Shown here piece after piece: positions 9,199 to 17,546 of a stretch of DNA of 64,000 nucleotides. The notes under the pieces are model-generated. The model searched no databases. It worked only from the letters and a program-made list of their open reading frames with translations, and was not told the DNA's origin. Within the stretch, counting starts at the first letter, position 1; each line of letters begins with the position of its first letter. This DNA comes from Subtercola boreus (lineage in GTDB: Bacteria > Actinomycetota > Actinomycetes > Actinomycetales > Microbacteriaceae): positions 1,302,001-1,366,000 of the forward strand of contig NZ_VFOO01000001.1 in the NCBI RefSeq assembly GCF_006716115.1. The letters are read 5' to 3'. The position numbers and the translations under genes were made by a program.

Positions 9199-9570
9199 GG
9201 TGAGCTCCTCAGCCGCTGTCTCACGGCCCGGATCGGCCGCCCCTCCAGTCTGGCCTACTTGCCCGCGCCCCGCCTCCCGCGCCCCTCGCCCCCCTCGCCC
9301 GCGCCCCTCCTCACGCGCCCCTCTCCCCTCTCCCGCGCCCCTCGCCCGCTCGCCCCCCTCTCTCCCAGCCACCCTGCGTCGAATCGATTCGATAGGACGC
9401 CAAGTGCTCCCATCGCGCCACATTCGAGCAGTTCGGGCCCCATCGAATCGATTCGACGCGGCGGCGCGAGCGCGGGGCAGGGAGGAAGGGCGGAGGGAGC
9501 GAGGGAGGAGGGGAGGTGGGGGTGTGGATAAGTCGGGCGAGGGACGGCGGGTGCGGGGCAAGATGTGCGG
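9199..9570. other. Non-coding region with pyrimidine-rich tract, palindromic element and purine-rich tract
   Basis: 372 bases without a gene. From the left: the NYN ribosome-binding site; a C/T-rich tract of repeating CGCGCCCCTC-like blocks (about 9262-9375); the 84-bp palindromic element (9376-9459); then a G/A-rich tract (about 9460-9520) leading to the DUF559 gene. Open frames that cross it are low-complexity Arg/Pro/Ser strings and are not credible genes. Confidence 0.7.
9376..9459 (-). repeat. 84-bp palindromic element, copy A (terminal inverted repeats of 18 bp)
   Basis: Ends GCGTCGAATCGATTCGAT (9376-9393) and ATCGAATCGATTCGACGC (9442-9459) are exact inverted repeats, each itself holding the palindrome TCGAATCGATTCGA. 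The 48-base middle, read on the minus strand, begins GGGGCCCGAACTGCTCGAA and matches the middle of copy B (10666-10713) at about three quarters of positions. Copies A and B are the same length and in opposite orientation, one on each side of the DUF559 gene. Confidence 0.9.
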
Positions 9571-10707
9571 ATGCGAGAAGCCACCTCACTCCCCCAGCCC
9601 CTCCCGCGTCATTCGTTCCTCGTGTCGAAGGCCCGCGCTGCGGGGGTGGGCGCCGGACGTCTCCGCGGGTCCGACCTCGAAGCTCCGTTCCGGGGCGTCC
9701 GCCGGATCCGCACCGTCCAGGCTGTACCGCCCTCCGAGGCCCCGATGCCCGGCCAATGGCACCCGCGCACGGGCCGACCCCAGGCCGCCGACGCAGCGGA
9801 GCGCGCCGGGCGCGCCGAACGTGAGCGGCGCGAGCGGTTCCTCGCCGACTGCGGGGCTCTGGCGCTGCTCCTCCGCCCGGGAGAGGTTTTCTGCGGTGTG
9901 ACCGCTGCCGAACTGTGGAACGCACCCCTGGCAGCTCGTTACCGCGACCGGGTTCTGCACGTCGCGGTGTGCCGTCCGGGTCGGGCGCGGCGGGCATCCG
10001 GAACCGCAGGGCACACCATCGCGCAGGGCGCCGACGTGCGGGCCCTGCGCCACGGGCTTCCGGTTTCGGATGCCGCGTCGACCTGGCTCGCGTTGGCGGG
10101 TCTTCTACCCCTGAATGAGCTCGTGGCCGTCGGTGATCATCTCCTCCACAGGCCGGTCTTCCCAGATCGGTCGGATCCGCTTCGCCCACACGTCACGCTC
10201 GAAGAACTCGAATCCCGGACCCGAGAGTTCGTCGGGCCAGGTGCGGCCGTGGCCCGCGCGGCGATCAAGCTGGTCGTGACGGGTGCCGAGTCGAGGCCGG
10301 AGTCCCTGCTGCGGCTCCTCCTGAACGATGCCAAGCTGCCTTCGCCCGAGGTGAACCCGACGATCGACGACGAGCGGGGGCGCATCGGCAGGTTCGATCT
10401 CGTCTACCGGGAGTGGAAGGTGATCGTGGAGTACGACGGTGACCAGCACCGCACGGATGACGAGCAGTACGAGCTCGACATGACCAGGGTGGAGCGTGTG
10501 ACGCAGGCAGGGTGGTCGGTCATCCGCGTTCGGAAGCGCGGACTCTTCCGCGAGCCGCGCGACACGGTGCGCCGCGTCACCGTCGCCCTCCAGCGGGCCG
10601 GCTGGCGCCGTCCCGCCCGCCGACCGCGCCCTGTGCCTGCGGCACGCATGTCGAATCGATTCGATGGGACCCGAACTGCTGGAAAAGAGCGGGATGGGAG
10701 CAGTTAG
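9571..10707 (+). CDS. DUF559-domain protein (Vsr/PD-(D/E)XK-like nuclease fold), AbiEi-like N-terminus
   Basis: 378 residues from ATG 9571. The N-terminal part (RHSFLVSKARAAGVGAGRLRGSDLEAPF) resembles the winged-helix start of AbiEi-like proteins; the C-terminal part is DUF559, a Vsr-like nuclease fold: ESLLRLLLNDAKLPSPEVN, then GRFDLVYREWKVIVEYDGDQH with the D...E-x-D/H catalytic-type residues, then VERVTQAGWSVIRVRKRGL. Such proteins are multicopy in Microbacteriaceae and of unknown role. The last 18 or so residues (SNRFDGTRTAGKERDGSS) and the stop codon are supplied by repeat copy B, so the natural C-terminus was probably replaced when the element arrived. No partner gene is present. Confidence 0.75.
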   Translation: MREATSLPQPLPRHSFLVSKARAAGVGAGRLRGSDLEAPFRGVRRIRTVQAVPPSEAPMPGQWHPRTGRPQAADAAERAGRAERERRERFLADCGALALLLRPGEVFCGVTAAELWNAPLAARYRDRVLHVAVCRPGRARRASGTAGHTIAQGADVRALRHGLPVSDAASTWLALAGLLPLNELVAVGDHLLHRPVFPDRSDPLRPHVTLEELESRTREFVGPGAAVARAAIKLVVTGAESRPESLLRLLLNDAKLPSPEVNPTIDDERGRIGRFDLVYREWKVIVEYDGDQHRTDDEQYELDMTRVERVTQAGWSVIRVRKRGLFREPRDTVRRVTVALQRAGWRRPARRPRPVPAARMSNRFDGTRTAGKERDGSS

Positions 10708-10731
10708 CGACCGATCGAATCGATTCGACGC
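10648..10731 (+). repeat. 84-bp palindromic element, copy B
   Basis: GTCGAATCGATTCGAT (10650-10665) and ATCGAATCGATTCGAC (10714-10729) are inverted ends; the middle starts GGGACCCGAACTGCTGG. Same length as copy A at 9376 and inverted relative to it. The 3' end of the DUF559 gene runs into it and terminates inside it. Confidence 0.9.
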
Positions 10732-10828
10732 GGAAGGCGGTGAGAGGTGGGGGCGCGGGAGGGGGGCGGGGAGGGGAGGGAGCGGGGAGGGGAGGGAGCG
10801 GGGAGGGGAAAGGGAGGGAGGAGGGGGG
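10732..10828. repeat. Purine-rich tract with 16-bp tandem repeats and G-quadruplex potential
   Basis: An almost pure G/A run on the plus strand between repeat copy B and the stop of the LLM gene. It contains the unit CGGGGAGGGGAGGGAG at 10767-10782 and 10783-10798, and a diverged third unit from 10799. Many closely spaced G-runs make it a strong G-quadruplex candidate on the plus strand. Confidence 0.75.
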
Positions 10829-12169
10829 TCAGAAGTCGCGGAGGTTGGCGCGGAGGCCGCCGCCGCCGAAGGAGGTGCGGAGGATGCCGCGGCGGCGGAG
10901 CTCGGGCACGGTCTCGTCGAGCATCCGGTGCAGGGTGACGGGGTGGAGGTCGCCGTTGATGATGAAACCGTCGTTGTCGGCCGACTCCCCGAGCTCTTCG
11001 ACGAAGTCCGCGAACTGCACCGCGGTGCCGACGAAGCCCGAGCCGTCGGCGAGGCGTCCCTTCCGGGCCTTGCGGGTCGCGATCTGGCGCACGGTGTCCG
11101 ACGTGAGCGAACCGCCGCGGCCCACGAGGTTGTTGATCGTGCCCTCCGACACGTGCTGCCCGAAGACGCCGGCGGGCAGGGGCCGGTCGAGGTCGTGCCC
11201 GGTGAGGTCGGTCTCGAGGTCGCTCGACTGCGCCGCGAGAACCGAGAGCAGCACCTCGTCGGTCGGATGCTCGGACTCCCGCACGACCCGATCCACCTCC
11301 TCCTGGCTGCCCAGGATCTCGGGCTTGATCACGAAGAGCACCGCGATGTCGGACGGTGCACGACCCTCTGCGATCGCCGCGGAGTGGATGCGCGCGCGGT
11401 ACTCCCGCACGCTCGACGCGTCGAGCGGGGCGAGCGCGAGCTGCACGTCGGACTGGTGCCCGGCGAAGGCGAGGCCGCGACCCGATCCGCCCGGTGACAC
11501 GATCACGGGATCCCCCGCGCCATCACCATCACCAGCGCTGTCGAACGGCAGCGCGTTCAACGGCCCGTCGAGCGAGAAGTACTCGCCGCGATGCTCGAAG
11601 GCGTCCAGCCGGGAGGCATCCGCGAACCGGCCCGATGCGACATCCCCCAGATATGCACCCTCCCCCCAGCTGTGCCACAGCCGCCGCACCACCGCCAACC
11701 ACTCCTCGGCACGGTCGTAGGCGGCGTCGTGAGCGAGTTCGGGCAGGCCGAAGTGCCGGGCGCTCTTCACATCCGTGACCACATTCACCCCGAACCGGTT
11801 GCTGCTGAGGTGCTGCAGGGTCGCGAACTGGCGGGCGGCGAGGTACGGCGGGTAGGCGCCGGCGTTGACGGTCGGCGCGACGCCGAGGTGCGTGGTCGCG
11901 CCGAAGAGGTAGGGGGCGAGCATCAGCGGGTCGTGCTTGGGTCCGCCGTACGCCGAATCGACGCGGAGCGGGAGCGTCGCGGGCGAGCCGAGCGAGAGCG
12001 CATCCTCGACGATCAGCAGGTCGAAGCCGGCCTGCTCGAGTTCGCGCGCCGACTGCTGGTAGAGGTCGGGGCGCTGCCAGGCGTAGTTCCACCGGTAGTC
12101 CGGCCGGCCCCAGCCCTGCGGGCCGAATCCCCGGCCGAAGAACCATCCGAAGTGCTGGAGCTGTGACAT
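10829..12169 (-). CDS. LLM-class flavin-dependent monooxygenase (NtaA/SnaA/DszA-like)
   Basis: 446 residues. A TIM-barrel luciferase-like FMN monooxygenase: FGWFFGRGFGPQGW at the start, the ELEQAGFDLLIVEDAL segment, ARQFATLQHLSSNRFGVNVVTD (typical of the nitrilotriacetate/dibenzothiophene-sulfone branch), YDRAEEWLAVVRRLW and EHRGEYFSLDGPLNA. These enzymes use FMNH2 from a separate reductase to cleave C-S, C-N or oxidise small substrates. It is divergent from the metY-malY-metY operon, which favours an organosulfur substrate, but the substrate itself cannot be read. A leaderless-type promoter precedes the ATG. Confidence 0.85.
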   Translation of the reverse strand: MSQLQHFGWFFGRGFGPQGWGRPDYRWNYAWQRPDLYQQSARELEQAGFDLLIVEDALSLGSPATLPLRVDSAYGGPKHDPLMLAPYLFGATTHLGVAPTVNAGAYPPYLAARQFATLQHLSSNRFGVNVVTDVKSARHFGLPELAHDAAYDRAEEWLAVVRRLWHSWGEGAYLGDVASGRFADASRLDAFEHRGEYFSLDGPLNALPFDSAGDGDGAGDPVIVSPGGSGRGLAFAGHQSDVQLALAPLDASSVREYRARIHSAAIAEGRAPSDIAVLFVIKPEILGSQEEVDRVVRESEHPTDEVLLSVLAAQSSDLETDLTGHDLDRPLPAGVFGQHVSEGTINNLVGRGGSLTSDTVRQIATRKARKGRLADGSGFVGTAVQFADFVEELGESADNDGFIINGDLHPVTLHRMLDETVPELRRRGILRTSFGGGGLRANLRDF

Positions 12170-12181
12170 GCCTCCAGTCTG
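12170..12181 (-). promoter_or_regulatory. -10 element for leaderless mRNA of the LLM gene
   Basis: On the minus strand CAGACT (12181-12176) lies exactly six bases before the ATG at 12169; the spacer GGAGGC could also serve as a very close ribosome-binding site. Confidence 0.45.
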
Positions 12182-12254
12182 GGCGAGACGCCCGGAACGA
12201 GGCCCAATGTTTCGTCATGTGAAGGGAGGCCGACGCTCCCGGGGCCCGAACCCG

Positions 12255-12260
12255 TAGCGT
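12255..12260 (+). promoter_or_regulatory. Likely -10 element of the metY-malY-metY operon
   Basis: TAGCGT lies 45 bases upstream of ATG 12305, giving a short leader that carries an AGGTAGGG ribosome-binding site. No SAM riboswitch fold is apparent in the leader. Confidence 0.4.
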
Positions 12261-12304
12261 GGCGGAATCGAGAACGAGCAGAGGCACGAACACAGGTAGG
12301 GCAG

Positions 12305-13657
12305 ATGACAACCACCCAGCAGGCATACGGCGAGGACAATTTCGGCTTCAGCACCGAGCAGGTGCACGCCGGCGAGGTCGTCGACGCCGAGTTCGGCGCC
12401 CGCATCACCCCGATCTACCTGACAGCCGGCTTTCTCTTCGACTCCTTCGACCACGCGGAGGCGCGCTTCGCGGGGCAGGATGGCGGGCTGGTCTACACGC
12501 GCTATGCCAACCCGACCCATACCGCCGTCGAGGCCAAGCTGACCGCCATGGAGCGCGGAGTCGACTCCCTGCTCGTCGCGAGCGGTCAGGCCGCGATCAC
12601 CGTCGCCCTGCTCGGCATCCTGCGCTCAGGCGATCATTTCCTCAGCACGCCGAGCCTCTACGAGGGCTCGAAGACGCTCTTCCGCGAGAACTTCGAGCGC
12701 CTCGGCATCGAGGTCGAGTTCGTGGATGATCCGCACGACCTCAGCGAATGGAAGCGCCGCGTGCGCCCGAACACCCGCGCGATCTACGGCGAGACGATCC
12801 CGAATCCGAAGAACGACCTCATCGACATCGACCTGATCGCCGGCTTCGCCCGCGAGGAGGGCCTGCCGTTCGTGATCGACAGCACGGCATCCACTCCCTA
12901 CCTGATCCGGCCGATCGAGCACGGCGCGAACATCGTGGTGCACTCGGCCAGCAAGTTCCTGAGCGGCCACGGCGCCTCGCTCGCCGGTGTCGTCGTCGAC
13001 GGCGGCAACTTCGACTGGGCGCGCTACCCGGAGAAGTACCCGCAGTTCAACACGCCGATCGGCAGGGCGGGCAGCCCCACCCTCGTGCAGAAGTTCGGCC
13101 GCAAGGCCTACCTCGAGTACACCCGTTCGGTGATCGCCGGCCGGTTCGGCCCGGTGCTCTCGCCAATCAACGCCTTCCTGTTGCAGCAGGGCCTCGAGAC
13201 GCTGTCGCTCCGCGTCGAACGGCACTGCCGCAACGCCCTGGCCGTCGCGACCTGGCTCGAACAGCAGCCGGAGGTGCTCTCCGTCGACTACCCCGGGCTC
13301 GCTTCGAACCCCTCCCACGCGATCGCACTCAAGCACTACCCGCGCGGCACGGGCTCGGTCTTCGGCTTCACCCTCGCCGGGGGGAAGGATGCCGCACGCA
13401 CCGTCATCGATGCGGTCGAGTTGTTCAGCCGGATGTCGCACATGGGCGACGTGCGTTCCCTCATCCTGCACCCGGCCTCTACGTCGCACGCGCACCTCAC
13501 GGATGACCAGCGGAACGCCCTCGGCATCCCCCAGGGCCTCGTGCGCCTCTCCGTCGGCATCGAGGACGACCATGACCTGCTCGCCGACCTCGAGCGCGCG
13601 TTCGCGGCGCTCCGCGCTTCGCAGCCCGTAGAGACGGTGGAACTCGCCCATGTGTAG
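12305..13657 (+). CDS. metY: O-acetylhomoserine sulfhydrylase-type PLP enzyme (MetY family), copy 1
   Basis: Replaces the acetyl group of O-acetyl-L-homoserine with sulfide (or a thiol such as methanethiol) to give homocysteine or methionine; cytosolic, PLP-dependent. 450 residues. The Cys/Met-metabolism fold is shown by [10 protein letters not shown], the phosphate-binding region [32 protein letters not shown], and the Schiff-base lysine in [12 protein letters not shown] (K217). The C-terminal [20 protein letters not shown] and [12 protein letters not shown] segments are typical of the family. First gene of a three-gene operon; malY follows 12 bases later. Paralogous to the third gene. Confidence 0.9.
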   Translation: MTTTQQAYGEDNFGFSTEQVHAGEVVDAEFGARITPIYLTAGFLFDSFDHAEARFAGQDGGLVYTRYANPTHTAVEAKLTAMERGVDSLLVASGQAAITVALLGILRSGDHFLSTPSLYEGSKTLFRENFERLGIEVEFVDDPHDLSEWKRRVRPNTRAIYGETIPNPKNDLIDIDLIAGFAREEGLPFVIDSTASTPYLIRPIEHGANIVVHSASKFLSGHGASLAGVVVDGGNFDWARYPEKYPQFNTPIGRAGSPTLVQKFGRKAYLEYTRSVIAGRFGPVLSPINAFLLQQGLETLSLRVERHCRNALAVATWLEQQPEVLSVDYPGLASNPSHAIALKHYPRGTGSVFGFTLAGGKDAARTVIDAVELFSRMSHMGDVRSLILHPASTSHAHLTDDQRNALGIPQGLVRLSVGIEDDHDLLADLERAFAALRASQPVETVELAHV

Positions 13658-13669
13658 CTGTCAGCCCGC

Positions 13670-14998
13670 ATGACGGCTTCATCCTCCGCCGCGTCGCGCG
13701 ACCACGCGGCGCCGCCCGACCACGCAGCGTCGCCCGACCACGCAGCGCCGCACCGCTTCGACCTGATCGGCCGGGCCGATCTCGAGACGCCCAGCAGCCG
13801 CAAGTGGAGCCTGTTCCCCGGCACAGTCGGGGCCTGGGTCGCCGAGATGGACTTCGGCACCGCCCCGGAGATCACCGCCGCCCTGCACGACGCCGTGGAT
13901 CGCGGCCATCTCGGCTACCTCTCCCCCGCGACGAGTATGACGATGGCCGAAGCATGCTCGCGGTGGCAGCTGTCGCAGTACGGCTGGAGGGTACCGGCCG
14001 CCAACATCCACGCGGTCTCCGACGTCATGGCCGCGTTCGAGGTAGCGGTGACGAAGTTCTCACCCGCTGGGTCGGGTGTCATCATTCCCACGCCGGCATA
14101 TATGCCGTTCCTGAGTTTCACGCCCACCCTGGGCCGGGAGGTCATCGAGGTTCCGGGGGTCACCGAGGCGTCTCCAGGCTCCGATGCGAGCACCGCTGCA
14201 GCCGGGCACTGGAGGCACGACCTCGCCGGTATCGACGAAGCGTTCCGGCGCGGCGCCCGCACGCTCGTGCTCTGCAACCCGCAGAACCCCACGGGCACGG
14301 CGCTCAGCCGCGACGAACTCCTGGCGATCGCTGCCATCGTCGACCGCCACAACGGGCGGGTGTTCGCCGACGAGATCCACGCGCCGCTCCGCTACAACGG
14401 GGTGCCGCACATCCCCTACGCATCGCTGTCGACGGTCACCGCGCGGCACACCATCACCGCGACCAGCGCCTCGAAAGCGTGGAACCTGCCGGGCCTCAAG
14501 GCAGCCCAGCTCATCACGTCCAACGACGCCGACGAGGAGCTCTACCAGCTGTTCGGCTTCGCCGTGCTGCATGGAGCGTCGACCCCCGGCGTGATCGCCT
14601 CAGCGGTGGCGTACGACGAAGGCGCGGAGTGGTTGGCCGACGTGGTCGACTATCTCGAAGGGTCGCGGCTCGCGCTTGCCTCGTTGCTCGATGTTCACCT
14701 GCCCGGCGTGCGCTACCGCGTGCCCGAGGCCACCTACATCGCGTGGCTCGACTGCGCGGGTCTCGACCTGCCGCTCCGGCCCGGCGAGAGCCTGGCCGAC
14801 TTCTTCCGCGAGGAGGCCGGCGTGACGCTCACGGATGGCCGGCTGTGCGGCCACGGGTACGAGCAGTATGTGCGGCTGATCTTCGCCACCCCGGGGCCGA
14901 TCCTCGAGCAGGCGGTGCGACAGATGGGCGAGGCGGTCAGGCGCCGCCGGGCATCCGGAACCGCCGCAGCACCCACACCGAAAGGCTCCCTCCGATGA
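13670..14998 (+). CDS. PLP-dependent C-S lyase / aminotransferase (MalY/PatB family)
   Basis: Enzymes of this family beta-eliminate cystathionine or cysteine S-conjugates, releasing a thiol, pyruvate and ammonia. 442 residues. FGTAPEITAALHDAVDRGHLGY, LCNPQNPTGTALSRDEL, FADEIHAPLRY and the PLP lysine in TSASKAWNLPGLK (K269) identify the MalY/PatB branch of fold-type I enzymes. The N-terminus holds a small tandem expansion, DHAAPPDHAASPDHAAPH, encoded by 18-bp repeats, which is probably unstructured. Sits between two metY copies and overlaps the second by four bases (ATGA), so the three are made together: a lyase releasing thiol flanked by two thiol-fixing enzymes. Confidence 0.85.
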   Translation: MTASSSAASRDHAAPPDHAASPDHAAPHRFDLIGRADLETPSSRKWSLFPGTVGAWVAEMDFGTAPEITAALHDAVDRGHLGYLSPATSMTMAEACSRWQLSQYGWRVPAANIHAVSDVMAAFEVAVTKFSPAGSGVIIPTPAYMPFLSFTPTLGREVIEVPGVTEASPGSDASTAAAGHWRHDLAGIDEAFRRGARTLVLCNPQNPTGTALSRDELLAIAAIVDRHNGRVFADEIHAPLRYNGVPHIPYASLSTVTARHTITATSASKAWNLPGLKAAQLITSNDADEELYQLFGFAVLHGASTPGVIASAVAYDEGAEWLADVVDYLEGSRLALASLLDVHLPGVRYRVPEATYIAWLDCAGLDLPLRPGESLADFFREEAGVTLTDGRLCGHGYEQYVRLIFATPGPILEQAVRQMGEAVRRRRASGTAAAPTPKGSLR

Positions 14999-16305
14999 CG
15001 GACGACCGGAACACCCCCGAGTACGACTGGGAGGGGTACGCCTTCGCCACCCGCCAGGTGCACGCCGGCGAGGTCGACGACCCGGCCAACGGTGCCAGGG
15101 TGCAGCCGATCGCGATGACGGCCGGGTACCGGTTCGACTCGTTCGACGACGCCGTCGGGCGGTTCGCTGGCGAGGCTGACGGGCTGATCTACTCCCGCCA
15201 GCGGAACCCCTCCGGCGCGGTCGCCGAACGCCGCATCGCCTCACTCGAAGGCGGCACGGAGGCCATCGTCGTCGCCAGCGGCCAGGCCGCGATCACCGCC
15301 GCTCTCTTCGCCCTCGCCCAGCACGGCGAACGGATCGTGTCGACCGCGTCGATCTACAGCGGAACGCGTGTGCTCTTCGGCCGGAGCTTCGCCCGCATGG
15401 GTGTCGCGGTCGACTACGTCTGGAACGAGCTCGACGACGACGAGTGGGACCGGATGATCACCCCCACCACCAAGGCGATCTTCACCGAGACCATTCCGAA
15501 CCCGAAGAACGACATCGTCGACCTCGCACACGTTGCCCGGGTCGCGGCGCGGCACGGCATCCCGCTCGTCGTCGACAACACCATCGCCACCCCCTACCTG
15601 ATCCGGCCGATCGAGTTCGGCGCGGCGGTCGTCGTGCACTCGTCGACGAAGTTCCTCAGCGGCCATGGCGCCGCGCTCTCCGGCACCATCGTCGATGGCG
15701 GCACCTTCGACTGGGCAGCGTCAGCGCGGCACTATCCCCTGATCGTGGAGCCTCCCGCAAAGGGCGGCCCGTCCTTTCTCACGCGGTACGGCAGCACCGC
15801 CTACGCCCGGGCGGCCCGGGAGGCTGTCGTCAACGACATCGGCCCGGCGCTCTCGCCGTTCAACGCGTTCCTGCTGCACCAGGGGATCGAGACGCTCTCG
15901 CTCCGCATGGAGCAGCACCTCACGAGCGCGGCGACCATCGCGCACTGGCTGGCGGAGCAGCCGCAGGTCGAGAGCGTCGATTTCGCGGGGCTTACGGGCT
16001 CGGGACGCACCGCCCTCGCCGCGGAACTCTACGGCGGACGCACCGGCTCGATCTTCGCGGTGACCGTCCGCGGCGGCCAGGAGGGTGCCCGGCGGTTCCT
16101 CAACCGCCTGCGGATCTTCAGCCACATGACGAACATCGGCGACACCCGCTCGATGGCGCTGCATCCGTCGACGACCACGCACGCATCCTTCACGACAGAA
16201 CTGAAGGAGCAGCTCGGCATCATGCCCGGCCTCGTGCGGCTCTCCATCGGCATCGAAGACGCCGGCGACCTGATCGGTGATCTGGAGCAGGCGCTCTGTC
16301 CCTGA
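14995..16305 (+). CDS. metY: O-acetylhomoserine sulfhydrylase-type PLP enzyme (MetY family), copy 2
   Basis: 436 residues, start ATG 14995 overlapping the malY stop (ATGA). Similar to the enzyme at 12305 throughout: [59 protein letters not shown] lysine in [14 protein letters not shown] (K219), and GLVRLSIGIEDAGDL. The conserved divergence between two copies in one operon suggests different thiol substrates (sulfide versus methanethiol, for example) rather than recent duplication; this is inference. Stop at 16305, convergent with SURF1. Confidence 0.9.
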   Translation: MTDDRNTPEYDWEGYAFATRQVHAGEVDDPANGARVQPIAMTAGYRFDSFDDAVGRFAGEADGLIYSRQRNPSGAVAERRIASLEGGTEAIVVASGQAAITAALFALAQHGERIVSTASIYSGTRVLFGRSFARMGVAVDYVWNELDDDEWDRMITPTTKAIFTETIPNPKNDIVDLAHVARVAARHGIPLVVDNTIATPYLIRPIEFGAAVVVHSSTKFLSGHGAALSGTIVDGGTFDWAASARHYPLIVEPPAKGGPSFLTRYGSTAYARAAREAVVNDIGPALSPFNAFLLHQGIETLSLRMEQHLTSAATIAHWLAEQPQVESVDFAGLTGSGRTALAAELYGGRTGSIFAVTVRGGQEGARRFLNRLRIFSHMTNIGDTRSMALHPSTTTHASFTTELKEQLGIMPGLVRLSIGIEDAGDLIGDLEQALCP

Positions 16306-16317
16306 GCGGCAGTGGGC

Positions 16318-17451
16318 TCAGCGGTCGTCCGGTTCGGCATCCGGGACGGATTGCGGGGCCGCCTCGATGACGTAGACGTCCGGCGGAGCCGTCGGCGGGG
16401 TCGCAGGAGGGTCAGCCTGCTTCCCGGGAAGCGCGGTGCGTGGTGTGGTCGCCGACACCGCGCCCCCGGCGATCCCCCAGCGGGTCAGTGGGAGGAAGCC
16501 GTCGATCTCCTCGTCTTCGAGTTCCTCGTCGGTGAAGGGCTTCTTCGCGGCCTTCCGCTGCCGCGAGGCCGCGCGTTCCCGCTCCTCGGGGTCGTCGGAG
16601 TTGAGCTTCCGGAACTCCGACCGGATGCCGAGGCCGAGCGCGACGAACCCGAGCACCCCGAAGAACAGCCACTGCAGCGTGTACGAGTAGTGGGTGCCGA
16701 CGTCCTCGGTCGGCATCGTGGTCTGGATGGGCGCGAGCCCCGCCGCGGCGGCCGGGTTCTGGCCGGTCAGCACCCCGTACGCCCCGGTGTACACCTCACC
16801 ACCGATCACCTGCTGCACCCGTGGAAGGGTGATCGACGTGATCTGGTTGCCGTCGGGAACCGCTGCGCCGAGGGGCGCCTCGCTCGGCCGGAGCTGCACC
16901 GCGACATCCACCCGGCCTGTCGCCGGTGCGGGGATCGTGCCGGGAGCGAGGGCATCGTCGGACGCCGGCGCCACCCAGCCACGATCGACCAGGAAGACGG
17001 AACCGTCGCCCAGCTGCAGGGGGGTGAGCACCTCGAAGCCGTTCGCACCCGCGTTCGAGCGGTTGCGCACCACCAGTTCGTCGGCCTGCTGGTAGACGCC
17101 GGTGACGCTCACCCGCTGCCAGCTCTGGCCCGGGTCGTACGACACGAGCGTCGGCAGTGCCTGCTCGATCGGCACGGGATCGGCGCTGAAGTTGGCGGCG
17201 ACGATAGCGTTGTCGGCCGTGGCCTGCTGGCCGCGGTCGAACTGCCAGTTGGCGAGGAAGCCGCAGGCGATGGCGAAGACAAAAGCCGAGGCGATCAGCG
17301 CGAACCACCGTCTCGTACGGAGGAACTGCCGGCCGGTCATGCCCTCGGTGACCGTGTCGTAAACCGCGACCGGGCCCGGGCGACGGGCGGCGGGCCGGGC
17401 GAGCTCTGCGGCCCTCCGCGGCTCGACCTCGGCTCGGCGTTCAGTGTCCAT
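16318..17451 (-). CDS. SURF1 family protein (cytochrome c oxidase assembly)
   Basis: SURF1 proteins help insert haem a into cytochrome aa3 oxidase. 377 residues. A first transmembrane helix at about residues 48-67 (WFALIASAFVFAIACGFLANWQF) is followed by the extracytoplasmic SURF1 fold with WQRVSVTGVYQ, VFLVDRGWV and HYSYTLQWLFFG, the last beginning the second helix near residue 275. A long charged, proline-rich C-terminal extension (about 100 residues) is common in actinobacterial members. An alternative start is Met38 (17340). Upstream TAAACT lies nine bases before the ATG. Confidence 0.85.
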   Translation of the reverse strand: MDTERRAEVEPRRAAELARPAARRPGPVAVYDTVTEGMTGRQFLRTRRWFALIASAFVFAIACGFLANWQFDRGQQATADNAIVAANFSADPVPIEQALPTLVSYDPGQSWQRVSVTGVYQQADELVVRNRSNAGANGFEVLTPLQLGDGSVFLVDRGWVAPASDDALAPGTIPAPATGRVDVAVQLRPSEAPLGAAVPDGNQITSITLPRVQQVIGGEVYTGAYGVLTGQNPAAAAGLAPIQTTMPTEDVGTHYSYTLQWLFFGVLGFVALGLGIRSEFRKLNSDDPEERERAASRQRKAAKKPFTDEELEDEEIDGFLPLTRWGIAGGAVSATTPRTALPGKQADPPATPPTAPPDVYVIEAAPQSVPDAEPDDR

Positions 17452-17495
17452 CGTGTACAGAGTTTACGACCAGAGTCTGTCCAACCCCGGGCCGG

Positions 17496-17501
17496 TAGGG
17501 T
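17496..17501 (+). promoter_or_regulatory. Likely -10 element of mscR
   Basis: TAGGGT with a predicted transcription start about six bases later gives a leader of roughly 40 bases that contains GAAGGAG at 17534-17540, the ribosome-binding site used to place the mscR start. Confidence 0.4.
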
Positions 17502-17546
17502 GAATCCGGAAAGCAGCCCCACGCGCACCGCCCGAAGGAGTTCCCC

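Noticed and set aside
9197-9901. Plus-strand open frames across the 9.2-9.6 kb spacer
   Set aside because: Translations are Pro/Arg/Ser low complexity from the pyrimidine-rich tract and continue antisense or out of frame into DUF559.
8131-10707. NYN protein plus DUF559 nuclease as a defence island
   Set aside because: The genes are divergent, separated by 372 bases of repeats, and both families are common chromosomal genes in Microbacteriaceae; no other defence gene is near.
12182-12304. SAM or other methionine riboswitch upstream of metY
   Set aside because: The leader after the TAGCGT box is only about 40 bases, too short for a SAM-I aptamer, and no conserved core was seen.
13804-14990. 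Upstream extension of the second metY frame through malY
   Set aside because: Overlaps the whole PLP enzyme in another frame; the true start is the ATGA overlap at 14995.
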